A DNA stretch of 64,000 nt from DATFNV01 sp963827935 (lineage in GTDB: Bacteria > Planctomycetota > Planctomycetia > Gemmatales > Gemmataceae). The stretch lies in contig CAWHCN010000008.1 of the NCBI GenBank assembly GCA_963827935.1, positions 248,001-312,000 of the forward strand, written 5' to 3'. The translations under genes were made by a program, and so were the position numbers. Below the pieces are notes generated by a model. It was given only the letters and a program-made list of their open reading frames with translations, did not search any database and was not told the DNA's origin. Below are positions 53,266 to 61,784 of this stretch, one piece after another; the stretch's first letter is position 1; the number at the start of each line of letters is the position of its first letter.

Positions 53266-54147
53266 TCACTTCTTCCGCCGCGGCTTGCGGGAACGGCTCG
53301 GGCGGCCGGCGGTCAGTTGATCCAGATACTGCCGGATCTCCTCCGCGGAAAGTCCCGCCAGGCGCCGATCCGGCGAGAGGGATTTCAACAACTCCTCCTG
53401 CTTGTCGGCCGGCAGTGATTGCAACATGTCCAGCTGTTCCTCGGACGTCATCCGTAAGAAGTGCTTCTTGAAGAAATCACGCCGGAAATCCACCATTGTG
53501 TACGACATGGTAAGGCCCTCGTGCCGAAGCCCCTCGAACAACTCGCCCAGCAAGTTGCTGGTATCCTTTGATCGCCGCTGGTAGGCATGGCTCGCGAAAT
53601 CGACCAACCCCGGGGCCGCGCTAAATAAGTGCAGCGGGGCGTTGTGCGCCTCCCTGGGCAGCTCTCCTACCACGATCACACGCACCACATCGGTGCCCCA
53701 GCGGCAATCATACACGCCGGCCTGCCGTTCCTGCCACTGTGTCTGCCCCGCCAGGTTGTGCGGGAAGCGGGCGCAGACGGCGTACAGCCGGAACTGTTCT
53801 TCCGGCAAGAGCGCCGAGGGCGATGGACTGACGAGTTTGCGATAGGCGACGTAATGGGCGATCAGCTCCTTCATGGACCAGGCGTCCAGGGCCTCGTGGT
53901 GCGACTTGAAGGTGATCAGGTTGTGCAAGGCCAGGCCGTCGAGCCCATCGGGCAGGCGGCCGACAAAGCGACCACGGCCGCGACGCAAGATGACCACGTC
54001 CAGAAACTGCTGCTGCTGGGACAGATCGCGCTCGATCTCCACGATGAATGGCGATCCGCTGAAGAAGTCGGTGAGCAAGAGGCCGAACAGGCGATGCCAG
54101 TCGCGCAGCGGAACCGATTCGGCGGCCATCCGACGGTACTCCCCCAT
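53266..54147 (-). CDS. Conserved hypothetical protein, possibly PD-(D/E)XK nuclease-like
   Basis: 293 aa. The first third has LLTDFFSGSPFIVEIERDLS, LDVVILRRG and LHNLITFKSHHEALDAWSMK. The order E, D, x-K recalls Rpn/PD-(D/E)XK proteins, but the usual ExK is here TFK, so activity is doubtful. The C-terminal part is helical with charged SADEEQLDML-like stretches and a Lys/Arg tail. Function unassigned. Confidence 0.55.
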   Translation of the reverse strand: MGEYRRMAAESVPLRDWHRLFGLLLTDFFSGSPFIVEIERDLSQQQQFLDVVILRRGRGRFVGRLPDGLDGLALHNLITFKSHHEALDAWSMKELIAHYVAYRKLVSPSPSALLPEEQFRLYAVCARFPHNLAGQTQWQERQAGVYDCRWGTDVVRVIVVGELPREAHNAPLHLFSAAPGLVDFASHAYQRRSKDTSNLLGELFEGLRHEGLTMSYTMVDFRRDFFKKHFLRMTSEEQLDMLQSLPADKQEELLKSLSPDRRLAGLSAEEIRQYLDQLTAGRPSRSRKPRRKK

Positions 54148-54340
54148 GCGGGATCGATCAGGAGCGTGGTGGGGAAAAAGCTACCGGAAGCTGGGGTAGT
54201 TCGCAAGGGCGGTGCGGCCGGCCGGCGGGTCCCTTCTCATCATTTTCCCGCCGAACCTGTGGCCCTCGCTGTGCCGCTGTGATAAGTTAACCGTCTATTC
54301 CGACCGCTTCGCCGATCCGTTCGCACCGGGGGGACCGCGA

Positions 54341-55111
54341 ATGTCTGCACCCAGGCTATTGCCCGTGGGGCTGGCTTGCTGGCTGGCGCTGGCCGCCGTG
54401 CCGGCGCACGCCGAGGATCAACCCATGACCGGGTTTCTCGACCGCGTCCACAAGGACGCCGACGGCAAGGAGGTGAAATACGTCGTCTTCGTCCCGAAGG
54501 ACTACGACAAGAAAGCCGACAAGTCCTGGCCGGTGATCCTCTTCCTGCACGGCGCTGGCGAAACCAAGGGCGGCACCAAGCAGCCCGTCGAAGTCGGCAT
54601 CGGGCCGGCCATCAAGAAGCAGGAAAAGACCTTTCCGTTCATCACCATCTTCCCGCAGGCGCAGACCTTCGGCTGGCAGGCCAGCAGCCCCAACGCCGAC
54701 ATGGCCCTGGCCATGCTCGATGAGGTCCAGAAGGAATTCAAGACCGACGCCAAGCGTGTCTACCTGACCGGTCTGTCGATGGGCGGCGGCGGCACCTGGA
54801 GCGTGGCCGCCAAGCACCCGACCCGCTGGGCGGCCATCGCACCCATCTGCGGCTTCATCGACCGCCGGCCCAGCGCGGACGACTTCAAGGCCATTGCCGC
54901 CAAGATCAAGGACATCCCCTGCTGGTGCTTCCACGGCGACGCCGACCCGGCCGTGCCCGTGGCCCAGTCGCGCGGCATGATGAAGGCGCTGTGGGATAGC
55001 GATGCCCACCCGAACTACACCGAATACCCGGGCGTCGGCCACAACAGCTGGGACAAGGCCTACGCCACCGCGGACCTGTACGACTGGTTCCTTAAGCAGA
55101 AGTTGAAATGA
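54341..55111 (+). CDS. Secreted alpha/beta-hydrolase (esterase/phospholipase-like)
   Basis: Start at 54341 (MSAPRLLPVGLACWLALAAV, a signal peptide ending AHA). 256 aa. Hydrolase features: VILFLHGAGETKGG oxyanion region, nucleophile GLSMGGGGTWS, acid WCFHGDADPAVPV and histidine GVGHNSWDKAY. This is the PHB-depolymerase/esterase-D-like group common in planctomycetes. The stop overlaps ATG of a longer frame of the next gene, but I place the next start downstream. Confidence 0.88.
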   Translation: MSAPRLLPVGLACWLALAAVPAHAEDQPMTGFLDRVHKDADGKEVKYVVFVPKDYDKKADKSWPVILFLHGAGETKGGTKQPVEVGIGPAIKKQEKTFPFITIFPQAQTFGWQASSPNADMALAMLDEVQKEFKTDAKRVYLTGLSMGGGGTWSVAAKHPTRWAAIAPICGFIDRRPSADDFKAIAAKIKDIPCWCFHGDADPAVPVAQSRGMMKALWDSDAHPNYTEYPGVGHNSWDKAYATADLYDWFLKQKLK

Positions 55112-55179
55112 CCGCAGCCGCGCCGCCTGGAGGGCGGTGGCCGAATGCTCTCTTATCCTCCAAACCAGGGAATCCTCTC

Positions 55180-56787
55180 ATGCCAGAAGCACAAGGGTTC
55201 GATCGTCGTGACTTCCTGAAGGCGAGCGCCGCCGGCGCCGCCGCGGTGGCCTTGAGCGCCGCCAGCTACAACCGCGTTTACGGCGCCAACGAGCGCATCG
55301 GCATCGGCTTCGTCGGCGTCGGCGGCCGCTGCCAGGCCCACCTGGGCATCATCAAGAACCGTGCCGCCGACAAGAACAACGTCCGCGCCGTCGCCGTCTG
55401 CGACCTGTGGGACGGCGTCAAGAAAAGCCTCGGCAAGGGGAAGGACGGCAAGGAACGCACCTACCTGCAAGGGCTCTATCCCTCGGCCGAACTCGTCGGC
55501 CTTGATCCGCACGACAAGAAGCACGTCGTCAAGGAATACGAACGCCTCCTGGAGCTGCCCGAGGTGGACGTGGTTTGCATCGCCACGCCGGACCACTGGC
55601 ACGCCAAGATCACCATCGACGCGCTGCACGCCGGCAAGCACGTCTACTGCGAAAAGCCGATGACCAAGACCATCGAGGAGGCCCAGAAGGTCGTTGAAGC
55701 GGCCCAGAAGAGCGGCAAGGTGATGTCGGTCGGCGTGCAGTCGATGGCCGAGCCGCGCTGGCGGGCGGCCCACGAACTCATCAAGCGGGGCGACATCGGC
55801 CACGTCGCCCAGGCCCAGACGCAGTACTACCGCAACTCGAACGTCGGCCAGTGGCGCTATTACCGCCTCTGGAAGGAGATGAACCCCTCCACCATCGACT
55901 GGGCCCGCTTCCTGGGTCACGGTTATAAGATCGACGGCATCGGCCAACCGCTCGGCCCGACCCCCAAGGAGCAGCCGTTCGACCGCGAGGTCTTCGCCCA
56001 GTGGCGCTGCTACTGGCCCTACGGCGGCGGCATGTTCACCGACCTGTTCGTCCACCAGACGACGCACATGATCGCGGCGATGGGCGTGCGCTTCCCGGCC
56101 CGCGTGGTCGGCGGCGGCGGGCTGTACATGGAATACGACGACCGCGATGTGCCAGACGTCTCCACCATCGTGGCCGACTACAACGAGGGATGCCAACTCG
56201 TGGTCATGGCCACGATGATCAACGACTACCCGATCGACGAGGTGATCCGCGGCCACCTGGCGACGATCCGCTTCTCGAAGCGGAAGACCGGCGACAAGGA
56301 CGACCGGGGCCGCGACATCTACAACCAAGGCTACGAGGTGCTGCCCCAGGAGATCGGCAGCGGCCCCGGCCGGCCGTCCATCGGCAGCGATGCCAAGGGG
56401 GAACTCCAGGCCGTCATCGTCGATCACGACACCACGCCGGAGCTGTGGCAGAACTTCCTGGAATGCGTCCGCGCCGGCAACCGCGAAACCTGGAGCACAC
56501 CGGAACTGGGCGCCGCCGCCTTCACCACCGTGGCGATGGGCGTCAGGAGCTACCGCGAGGGCAAGGCGCTCTTCTGGGACAACGGCATGCGCGCGGTGAA
56601 GGAGGCTGACGCCAGCTGGGCGAAGCGCTGGGAAGAGCGCAGCCACAAACGCGCGAAGCCGATGCAGATCGCCGGCTGGCAGGGCGATGAGAAGGGGAGC
56701 CTGCTGCACGCGGAGGACTACCAGGCCCTGGCCGGGCCGTGGACGAATGGGAAGGACCCGGCGGACAACGGCAGGACCGGCGGGTGA
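55180..56787 (+). CDS. Gfo/Idh/MocA-family oxidoreductase, Tat-exported
   Basis: Start at 55180 (MPEAQGFDRRDFLKASAAGA) because this gives a proper twin-arginine signal, RRDFLKASAAGAAAVALSA; the longer frame from 55108 is not signal-like. 535 aa. The Rossmann motif IGFVGVGGRCQ, the loop IATPDHWHAKITIDALHAGK, and EKPMTKTIEEAQ (the catalytic EKP) are typical. A fold-related C-terminal domain follows. Tat export of this family is a planctomycete habit. Substrate unknown, probably a sugar or inositol. A second partial copy of its end lies at 58802-58930. Confidence 0.9.
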   Translation: MPEAQGFDRRDFLKASAAGAAAVALSAASYNRVYGANERIGIGFVGVGGRCQAHLGIIKNRAADKNNVRAVAVCDLWDGVKKSLGKGKDGKERTYLQGLYPSAELVGLDPHDKKHVVKEYERLLELPEVDVVCIATPDHWHAKITIDALHAGKHVYCEKPMTKTIEEAQKVVEAAQKSGKVMSVGVQSMAEPRWRAAHELIKRGDIGHVAQAQTQYYRNSNVGQWRYYRLWKEMNPSTIDWARFLGHGYKIDGIGQPLGPTPKEQPFDREVFAQWRCYWPYGGGMFTDLFVHQTTHMIAAMGVRFPARVVGGGGLYMEYDDRDVPDVSTIVADYNEGCQLVVMATMINDYPIDEVIRGHLATIRFSKRKTGDKDDRGRDIYNQGYEVLPQEIGSGPGRPSIGSDAKGELQAVIVDHDTTPELWQNFLECVRAGNRETWSTPELGAAAFTTVAMGVRSYREGKALFWDNGMRAVKEADASWAKRWEERSHKRAKPMQIAGWQGDEKGSLLHAEDYQALAGPWTNGKDPADNGRTGG

Positions 56788-56826
56788 GAACCGTGGTCTG
56801 TGCCGATTGCGGTGTGGGCCGGCGGA

Positions 56827-56906
56827 AGAAACCTCTCGCAAAGAGCGCGAAGGTCGCGAAGAAGGCAATGGCTTTGCGTTGTTTGTGGCCTTTGCGAGAG
56901 GTTTCT
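56827..56906. repeat. Inverted repeat AGAAACCTCTCGCAAAG
   Basis: Perfect 17-nt arms at 56827-56843 and 56890-56906 around an imperfect interior. It lies between the oxidoreductase and a small gene. Confidence 0.78.
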
Positions 56907-56982
56907 TTGGAGCTACCCTGTGGAGGTGGGGCCGTGGTATGCTTGGATGGGCTCAATGTCCCGGACATCGGGGGAGGTCGCG

Positions 56983-57294
56983 ATGGGGAACGAAGAGTTG
57001 AAGGATGAATGGCTCGCCGTTGCCGAGGACGGTTCGTCGCCGGACACCTCGCGTGAGGAGGCCGCATTCGAGCGCGAGCGTGAGCGGCTGGTCCGCGATC
57101 ACCTGGGCAAGATCGCGGTGATCCGCTTCGACGAGGTCGTCGGCGTGTACGACACTCCGAACGAGGCGGCCATGGACTCAATTGAGCGCTTCGGGTTTGG
57201 ACGGATGATCATGCGCGTGATCACTGCACACGACGAGGCGGGATACATTGGCAACATCAACGTCTACCACCCCTCCTGCCGCCGCGTCGATTAA
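56983..57294 (+). CDS. Small hypothetical protein (DUF5678-like)
   Basis: Start at 56983 (MGNEELKDEWLAVAEDG) with GGGGAGG upstream. 103 aa. The central VRDHLGKIAVIRFDEVVGVY and DTPNEAAMDSIERFGFGRMI resemble the short beta-strand domain seen in DUF5678-type proteins. Frame is intact and the ribosome site is good. The IS701 element begins 9 bases after its stop. Confidence 0.55.
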   Translation: MGNEELKDEWLAVAEDGSSPDTSREEAAFERERERLVRDHLGKIAVIRFDEVVGVYDTPNEAAMDSIERFGFGRMIMRVITAHDEAGYIGNINVYHPSCRRVD

Positions 57295-57303
57295 CGCTCC
57301 TAC

Positions 57304-58797
57304 TTCTACTGTGCCCCTTTTGGGATAGTTCGTATAGTATGCCGGAACTCGCCCCATCATGGAAGATCAGTATGGAGGAACACGGATGTCCCTCTTGGAA
57401 TCCCCGGAAGCGCTCGCCTTGCTCGCCGATGTGAAGGTGCCGCTGGCAGCCGTGCAGGGCGGCGTCCGCCGCTTGGCGGGGTTCATCGAACGCTATCAGC
57501 CCCTGTTCTATCGCACGGAACAACGGCACTGGGCCGAGGTCGTTCTCGAAGGCCGCCTCAGCAACCTGGAGCGCAAGACCAACGAGCCGATCGCTCGGCA
57601 AGCTGGCGCGGCACGCAAGCCGGTGCAAAAGTTCGTCGGCGCCGGCAAATGGTCCGATAGCGCCGTGTTGGACGAGTTGCACCGGCACGTGGCCGCAGCG
57701 TGGCGCGACGACGACGCGGTGCTGATCTTTGACGGCAGCGGCTTCGCCAAGAAAGGCGACGACTCCTGTGGCGTGGCCCGGCAGTGGTGCGGCCGCCTGG
57801 GCAAGGTCGAGAACTGTCAGGTGGGCGTGTTCACGGCCTATGCCTGTGCTCAGGGCGAGACGTTGCTGGCCGCGGATTTGTATTTGCCGCAAGAGTGGGT
57901 GGACGATCGCAAGCGGCGGGCGAAATGTTACGTGCCCACCGAGACGACGTTTCAGGAGAAATGGCGTCTGGCCTTGGGCCAATGGGAGCGTTGCCGAGCG
58001 TTGCCGCACGGCTGGGTGGCGGCCGACGACGAGTTTGGCCGGGTGACGGAGTTTCGGCAAGCCTTGCGACGTGGCGGCGAGCGTTATGTGGTGGATGTGC
58101 CGTGCAACACGCTGATCCGCGACCTGGAAGCCGAGCGAGAGGCGGGGCCGTCGGGACGGCGACGGTTGCCGCCCTTCGAGCAGGTCCAGGCCTGGGCGGC
58201 GCGTCAGCCGGCGTCGGCGTGGCAGCGCCTGACGGTGCGGGCGGGTGAGAAAGGCCCCTTGGTGGTGCGTGCCCTGACGCGGTTGGTGCAAACCAAGGAT
58301 GCCGACGGCTGCGTCGGTAGACCGGAACGAGTCGTGATCGTGCGTCCGGTGGATCGCGCCGGCGACGTGACCTATGCGTTGAGCAACGCCTTGTCGGGGG
58401 TAGCGTTGGCGGAGTTGGTGCGTGTCAAGTGTGAGCGGCCGCGGATCGAACAGGCGTTGCAGATGGGCAAGGGTGAGGTGGGGTTGGCCCAATACGAAGT
58501 GCGCAGTTGGGTCGGCTGGTATCACCACATGACGCTGTCGCTGTTGGCCTTGTGGTTTCTGAATCTGGAGAAGTCGGTCCTCAAAAAAAAACGGTGTGGA
58601 TCACCGTGCCGCAACTGCGGGTAATCTTCGCCTGGGTGCTGGAGCGTCGGCCGACGACGTTGGCAGGGATTCTCGCCGAAGTCAACACCGTGCTGCGCCG
58701 GACGGAAGAAGCGCGCATCTACCATTGGGTAGATGCGACCGGAGAATTCCCACCGTCTCGGCGCGCGCCAGACATATGAAAAAGGGGCACAGTAGAA
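57304..58797 (+). mobile_element. Complete IS701-family insertion sequence (1494 bp)
   Basis: 18-bp perfect terminal repeats TTCTACTGTGCCCCTTTT (57304-57321) and complement (58780-58797). A 4-bp target duplication, CTAC, flanks it at 57300-57303 and 58798-58801, the duplication size known for IS701. It inserted between the small gene and a decayed copy of the oxidoreductase end. Confidence 0.9.
57386..58779 (+). CDS. IS701-family transposase (frame break in a run of nine A)
   Basis: I choose ATG 57386 (MSLLESPEALALLADVKVPL) because GGAGGA lies upstream; a longer frame starts at 57359. The DDE catalytic core shows LIFDGSGFAKKGDDSCGVAR (first Asp), QWCGRLGKVENCQVGVFTAY and VAADDEFG. At 58583-58591 there are nine A; the frame ends soon after, but a -1 shift there gives TVWITVPQLRVIFAWVLERR and a normal end at 58779. 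This may be a sequencing error or a programmed -1 frameshift. About 463 aa in total. Confidence 0.88.
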
Positions 58798-58801
58798 CTA
58801 C

Positions 58802-58930
58802 GAAGGACCATGGGAACATTTCGTGGGGATCAGTAAGGCGAGCGGCAAGAAGGGGAGCCTGCTGCACGCCGAGGATTACCAGTCCCTGGCGGGTCCGTGG
58901 ACCAACGGCAAGGACCCGGCGGGGAGCTGA
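58802..58930 (+). pseudogene. C-terminal remnant of a second Gfo/Idh/MocA-type gene
   Basis: The frame GKKGSLLHAEDYQSLAGPWT then NGKDPAGS and stop is nearly identical to the end of the gene at 55180-56787 (KGSLLHAEDYQALAGPWTNG). Only about 40 residues survive, directly after the IS701 target duplication. Confidence 0.7.
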
Positions 58931-58941
58931 CGAGCGCAAGC

Positions 58942-58988
58942 CGACGCCGCTTGGTGCTTCGCAACCGGCGAAGCACCAAGCGGCGTCG
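58942..58988. repeat. Inverted repeat CGACGCCGCTTGGTGCTTCG type
   Basis: Perfect 21-nt arms, 58942-58962 and 58968-58988, with a 5-nt loop. Downstream of selC in its direction of transcription, so it may also terminate that transcript. Confidence 0.8.
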
Positions 58989-59010
58989 TTCTTTGACCAG
59001 GATGAAAAGC

Positions 59011-59104
59011 GGGAGTGTATGGGAATCGAACCCACAGGGAGCTTTGTTCAAACCCCCCACTGGTTTTGAAGACCAGGGCCACCACCAGATGTGCAAACAC
59101 TCCC
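59011..59104 (-). tRNA. selC: Selenocysteine tRNA (anticodon UCA)
   Basis: On the minus strand an 8-bp acceptor stem GGGAGTGT/ACACTCCC, an anticodon arm CTGGT-CTTCAAA-ACCAG with UCA in the loop, a long variable arm (GGG...CCC around TTTGAACAAA) and a T arm GTGGG-TTCGATT-CCCAT. The 94-nt length, 8-bp acceptor and UCA are specific to tRNA-Sec. Its presence implies UGA decoding by SelB somewhere in the genome; no selenoprotein gene is obvious in this window. Confidence 0.92.
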
Positions 59105-59159
59105 AGGGCCTTGCGTTTCAGCGGAAACCGCTGGAATGGCAAGGCTTTGTGATTCTACC

Positions 59160-59848
59160 GGGTCCCGCGCCGACAGTCCACCTGCGCCTCCCGGAGTCCC
59201 CATTGGCCCACCCGAAAGCGCCAAGCAGGACGCCAAGACAGGACCGCCGTCCGTGCCCGTAGCGCGGAGTGACTGCCGGGCCGTTTCCGACAGGTCCGGC
59301 AGGACGGTCAGGGCCTCGGACAGTTCCTCCCGGCATAGAAGTTGAACGTCTGGGCGCTGATTCCGATTTTCTGATCGGTGCCCGCCCGCAGCGCGTGCAG
59401 GTGCTCCATCACCTTGCTGGCGCTGATGTCGCTGTGGAAGCGGAACCAGCAGCAATCGACCAACAGCTTCCGGGCCCGGCCGGTGACGACCTCGACGTGG
59501 AAATCGCTGTTCCCCTTGGCGTGCAGGGCCGCGGTCCAGTCGGCCAGGTGTTCCGCCACCGTCTTGCTGACGGCGACGCGCTCCGGCGCCAGCAGCTTGA
59601 TGGCAACCAGCCGCTCCCGGGTCTGCACCGGCAGCTCGGTCAAGAACCGGGTCAGTCTGCCCGCCGCTCGCCTTGTGGTAGGCGACCAGCTTCTCCAGGT
59701 TCCGGCCCAGCTCCTCCGACGCGGCCTTGCTGGCGATGGCCGGCAGCCGGCGGATGGTGTCCAGGTGGTCCTTGAATTCGACGTACCACGATTTCGCCTG
59801 ACGGGTGCGGCCCTTGCGATCCTTGTAGGTGGTCTTGAACACTCGCAT
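59160..59848 (-). pseudogene. Decayed tyrosine recombinase (integrase)
   Basis: Start MRVFKTTYKDRKGRTRQAKS at 59848, then VEFKDHLDTIRRLPAIASKA, the shift near 59655, LLAPERVAVSKTVAEHLADW and SDISASKVMEHLHAL: the SAM-like core-binding domain of a site-specific integrase. It jumps near 59340 to a C-terminal tail (LTVLPDLSETARQSLRATGT). The catalytic domain with the R...HxxR...Y residues is missing, so it cannot be active. It lies on the 5' side of selC. Confidence 0.65.
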
Positions 59849-60178
59849 GGAGATGGGCTCCGTGCTGGGTCGGCCGCGGCCGACGAATTGCGGTGAAGGC
59901 TCCTCACAAGCGGGGCCGTCAAGCGGCGCGTGTCCGGCTATCGGCCAGGTCGCACAAGATGCACAGCTCGATGAACGCGGTCCCTGTGAGGCGTCCGCAA
60001 GGCGTGGAGGTCCGCACACCGGCCCGCGGCGTCGCGGCAGATCAAGAAGTCGCTTTACTCGCGTTCGGCCCGTTCCACGTCATTCTGGCCTTCCTGGAGC
60101 CACGTCTGGCGGGCGGCATCGGGATCGAGTTGGATTATGAGGAACCTGACCGCTGCGGGAACGGCACGCTACGGGACC
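59849..60178 (-). pseudogene. Degraded remnants upstream of the integrase fragment
   Basis: Short pieces only: RQTWLQEGQNDVERAERE with a stop near 60046, then DLHALR followed in another frame by FIELCILCDLADSRT, resembling an HxLRHTF integrase motif. No intact gene. Confidence 0.35.
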
Positions 60179-60250
60179 GGGACATTCAGGGTTCTTGAAC
60201 GACGAAGACCAAGGAAAGGCACCGCTTGAAAGAGGAACCCTGAATGTCCC
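60179..60250. mobile_element. 72-bp MITE-like element
   Basis: 16-bp perfect ends GGGACATTCAGGGTTC (60179-60194) and complement (60235-60250). It separates the integrase remnants from the defence-like genes. No target duplication was recognised. Confidence 0.6.
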
Positions 60251-60292
60251 TGTTTCTGTGCGGAGCGATGGCAATAAGGACAAACGGTGCGC

Positions 60293-60823
60293 CTACTGTT
60301 GCCCCTTATGTTGCTGGATTCTCTTTAGTTGTGTAGCCACGTCCTTCTGGTTGATATGCTGCCAGACAAAAAGTGGAACAGTATACGGTTTGAACCCATA
60401 ACCGCCTTCGTGCGGGACGGCGACAAGCAAGCCTTTCTGAAGCAGCGAGCTTATTTCATCCAAATCACCTCTGCTTTGGATTGTCTGGCTCTGCGCTTCA
60501 ATGTGGCGTAACAGAACCTTGGCTTCATCAGGATTAAGGTAGGCAAGCAGCTTTAACTTGTGCCGATTCTGTGCGCGTTCGTCCGCGTAAGCTATGAGCC
60601 TGTTCTTCGGTAGCAATATGATCTCCACGGCCCACAGAAAGAAGGTAAACAGGAATACCAGGCCGGCAACCCATCCGTAGTGGTCTCGTATTTGATCAAG
60701 TCGAAGGAAGCCAGGCAAAGGGACCCCCAATAGAACTAGGGACCCAACCCACAATGCGAAAGACACCCGGGGTCGCGCAGCGAGCTTGGCGACTTCCTTT
60801 CCGAGTTCGATCCACTCCGCCAT
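60293..60823 (-). CDS. SieB-like superinfection exclusion membrane protein
   Basis: 176 aa. Two N-terminal membrane segments (VSFALWVGSLVLLGVPLPGF and GWVAGLVFLFTFFLWAVEII) are followed by a cytoplasmic part with LLAYLNPDEAKVLLRHIEAQ and GLLVAVPHEGGYGFKPYTVP. This matches the overall form of phage P22-type SieB (superinfection exclusion B), which aborts growth of a second phage. Family assignment is by pattern. It is last in a minus-strand run behind four small paralogues, and base composition is lower in GC than the rest of the window. Confidence 0.65.
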   Translation of the reverse strand: MAEWIELGKEVAKLAARPRVSFALWVGSLVLLGVPLPGFLRLDQIRDHYGWVAGLVFLFTFFLWAVEIILLPKNRLIAYADERAQNRHKLKLLAYLNPDEAKVLLRHIEAQSQTIQSRGDLDEISSLLQKGLLVAVPHEGGYGFKPYTVPLFVWQHINQKDVATQLKRIQQHKGQQ

Positions 60824-60833
60824 GGCGCAATCC

Positions 60834-61136
60834 CTAGTGGCCTGCCTTAGCGACTCTTAAGACTGCCAACACAGTCATCACTTTGATCTCTAAGTCAGTG
60901 TAGTTGATGGGGGTGATACCCATGTCTCGTGCAGCCATGAACCCGTCCCACGTGATCGGTGGAGGCAAGCGTGAGGAGATCTCTGGAACGTCGGCCCTGG
61001 CTCGCTCCAGAAGAGCGTTGAATTGCTCCGCCGTCTGAATGGGAACGTGGCTTTTCTTTTCGTGGCTTGGTTTGTTCTTCAGAACTTCTGCAAAAGCCTC
61101 GGCTTCAGCAAGTAAGAACTCAATTGCGCTAGACAT
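60834..61136 (-). CDS. Tandem paralogue 4 of a ~100-aa unknown family
   Basis: 100 aa: MSSAIEFLLAEAEAFAEVLK start, HVPIQTAEQFNALLERARAD centre, INYTDLEIKVMTVLAVL end. No signal peptide or membrane segment; acidic, probably helical. It overlaps no neighbour; sieB-like follows after 10 nt. I do not recognise the family. Confidence 0.7.
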   Translation of the reverse strand: MSSAIEFLLAEAEAFAEVLKNKPSHEKKSHVPIQTAEQFNALLERARADVPEISSRLPPPITWDGFMAARDMGITPINYTDLEIKVMTVLAVLRVAKAGH

Positions 61137-61150
61137 TGTGTCTCTCTCAG

Positions 61151-61453
61151 TTAGTGGCCCGCTTTCAGAAGGGCCAATACGCCAAGAACTATTTCAACGC
61201 TAATTTCCAAGTCGGTGTAGTTGATGGAGGTTAGCTGATTGAGACGAGCAGACGGGGATTGGCCCCCAAGAATCGGGCAGGGAAGGTGTGTAGCGGAATC
61301 GGGCGCCTCCACCCTAATCCTTTCCAGCAGGGCGTTGAATTGCTTCGCTGTGTGAATGGGTACGGGCTTGCTCTTCTCATGAACGCTAAGTTTGCTCAGC
61401 ACAGTTTTGTAGGCTTGCGACTCTGCGAGCAAGAATTCAATCGCGCTAGGCAT
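61151..61453 (-). CDS. Tandem paralogue 3 of a ~100-aa unknown family
   Basis: 100 aa: MPSAIEFLLAESQAYKTVLS start, VPIHTAKQFNALLERIRVEA centre, INYTDLEISVEIVLGVL and LLKAGH end. Same length and blocks as the other three copies; the middle (HLPCPILGGQSPSARLNQL) is the variable part. Gap of 14 nt to the next copy. Confidence 0.7.
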   Translation of the reverse strand: MPSAIEFLLAESQAYKTVLSKLSVHEKSKPVPIHTAKQFNALLERIRVEAPDSATHLPCPILGGQSPSARLNQLTSINYTDLEISVEIVLGVLALLKAGH

Positions 61454-61468
61454 TCCGGTCAGCCCCGA

Positions 61469-61768
61469 TTAGTGGCCCACTTTCAGTAGGTTCAAGACTC
61501 CAAGAACCGTGTCGACTTTGATCTCGAGATCCGTGTAATTGATTGTCGTCAGGCCAGCACGGCCCAAGAGGCGGTCCCCAGGGGTGATAGGGGCCGGAAG
61601 GTGGGGAGCGGAGTCGGGTGCCTCAGCCCTAATCTTTCCGAGAATGGCATTGAACTGCTCTGCAGTTTGGATGGGCACGTTCTTACCTTTTTCCCGCGCG
61701 TTCTGGCGACTGAGTACGTTCTTAAAGGCTTGGACTTCCACAATTAGGAACTCGATGGCGCTCGGCAT
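61469..61768 (-). CDS. Tandem paralogue 2 of a ~100-aa unknown family
   Basis: 99 aa from ATG 61768 (GGGG upstream; a longer frame to 61795 overlaps the previous gene). MPSAIEFLIVEVQAFKNVLS start, VPIQTAEQFNAILGKIRAEA centre, INYTDLEIKVDTVLGVL end. Shares about half its residues with its neighbours by eye. Confidence 0.7.
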   Translation of the reverse strand: MPSAIEFLIVEVQAFKNVLSRQNAREKGKNVPIQTAEQFNAILGKIRAEAPDSAPHLPAPITPGDRLLGRAGLTTINYTDLEIKVDTVLGVLNLLKVGH

Positions 61769-61784
61769 GGTGATCCCCGCGTTT

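Noticed and set aside
55153..56868. 571-codon minus-strand open frame
   Set aside because: Antisense to the Gfo/Idh/MocA gene, with typical shadow composition.
58981..59018. Island attachment repeat at the selC 3' end
   Set aside because: I did not find a second copy of the T-arm/acceptor sequence in the window; the other end may lie beyond 64 kb.
59048..60019. 323-codon ORF through selC
   Set aside because: It reads through the tRNA gene and mixes frames of the decayed integrase.
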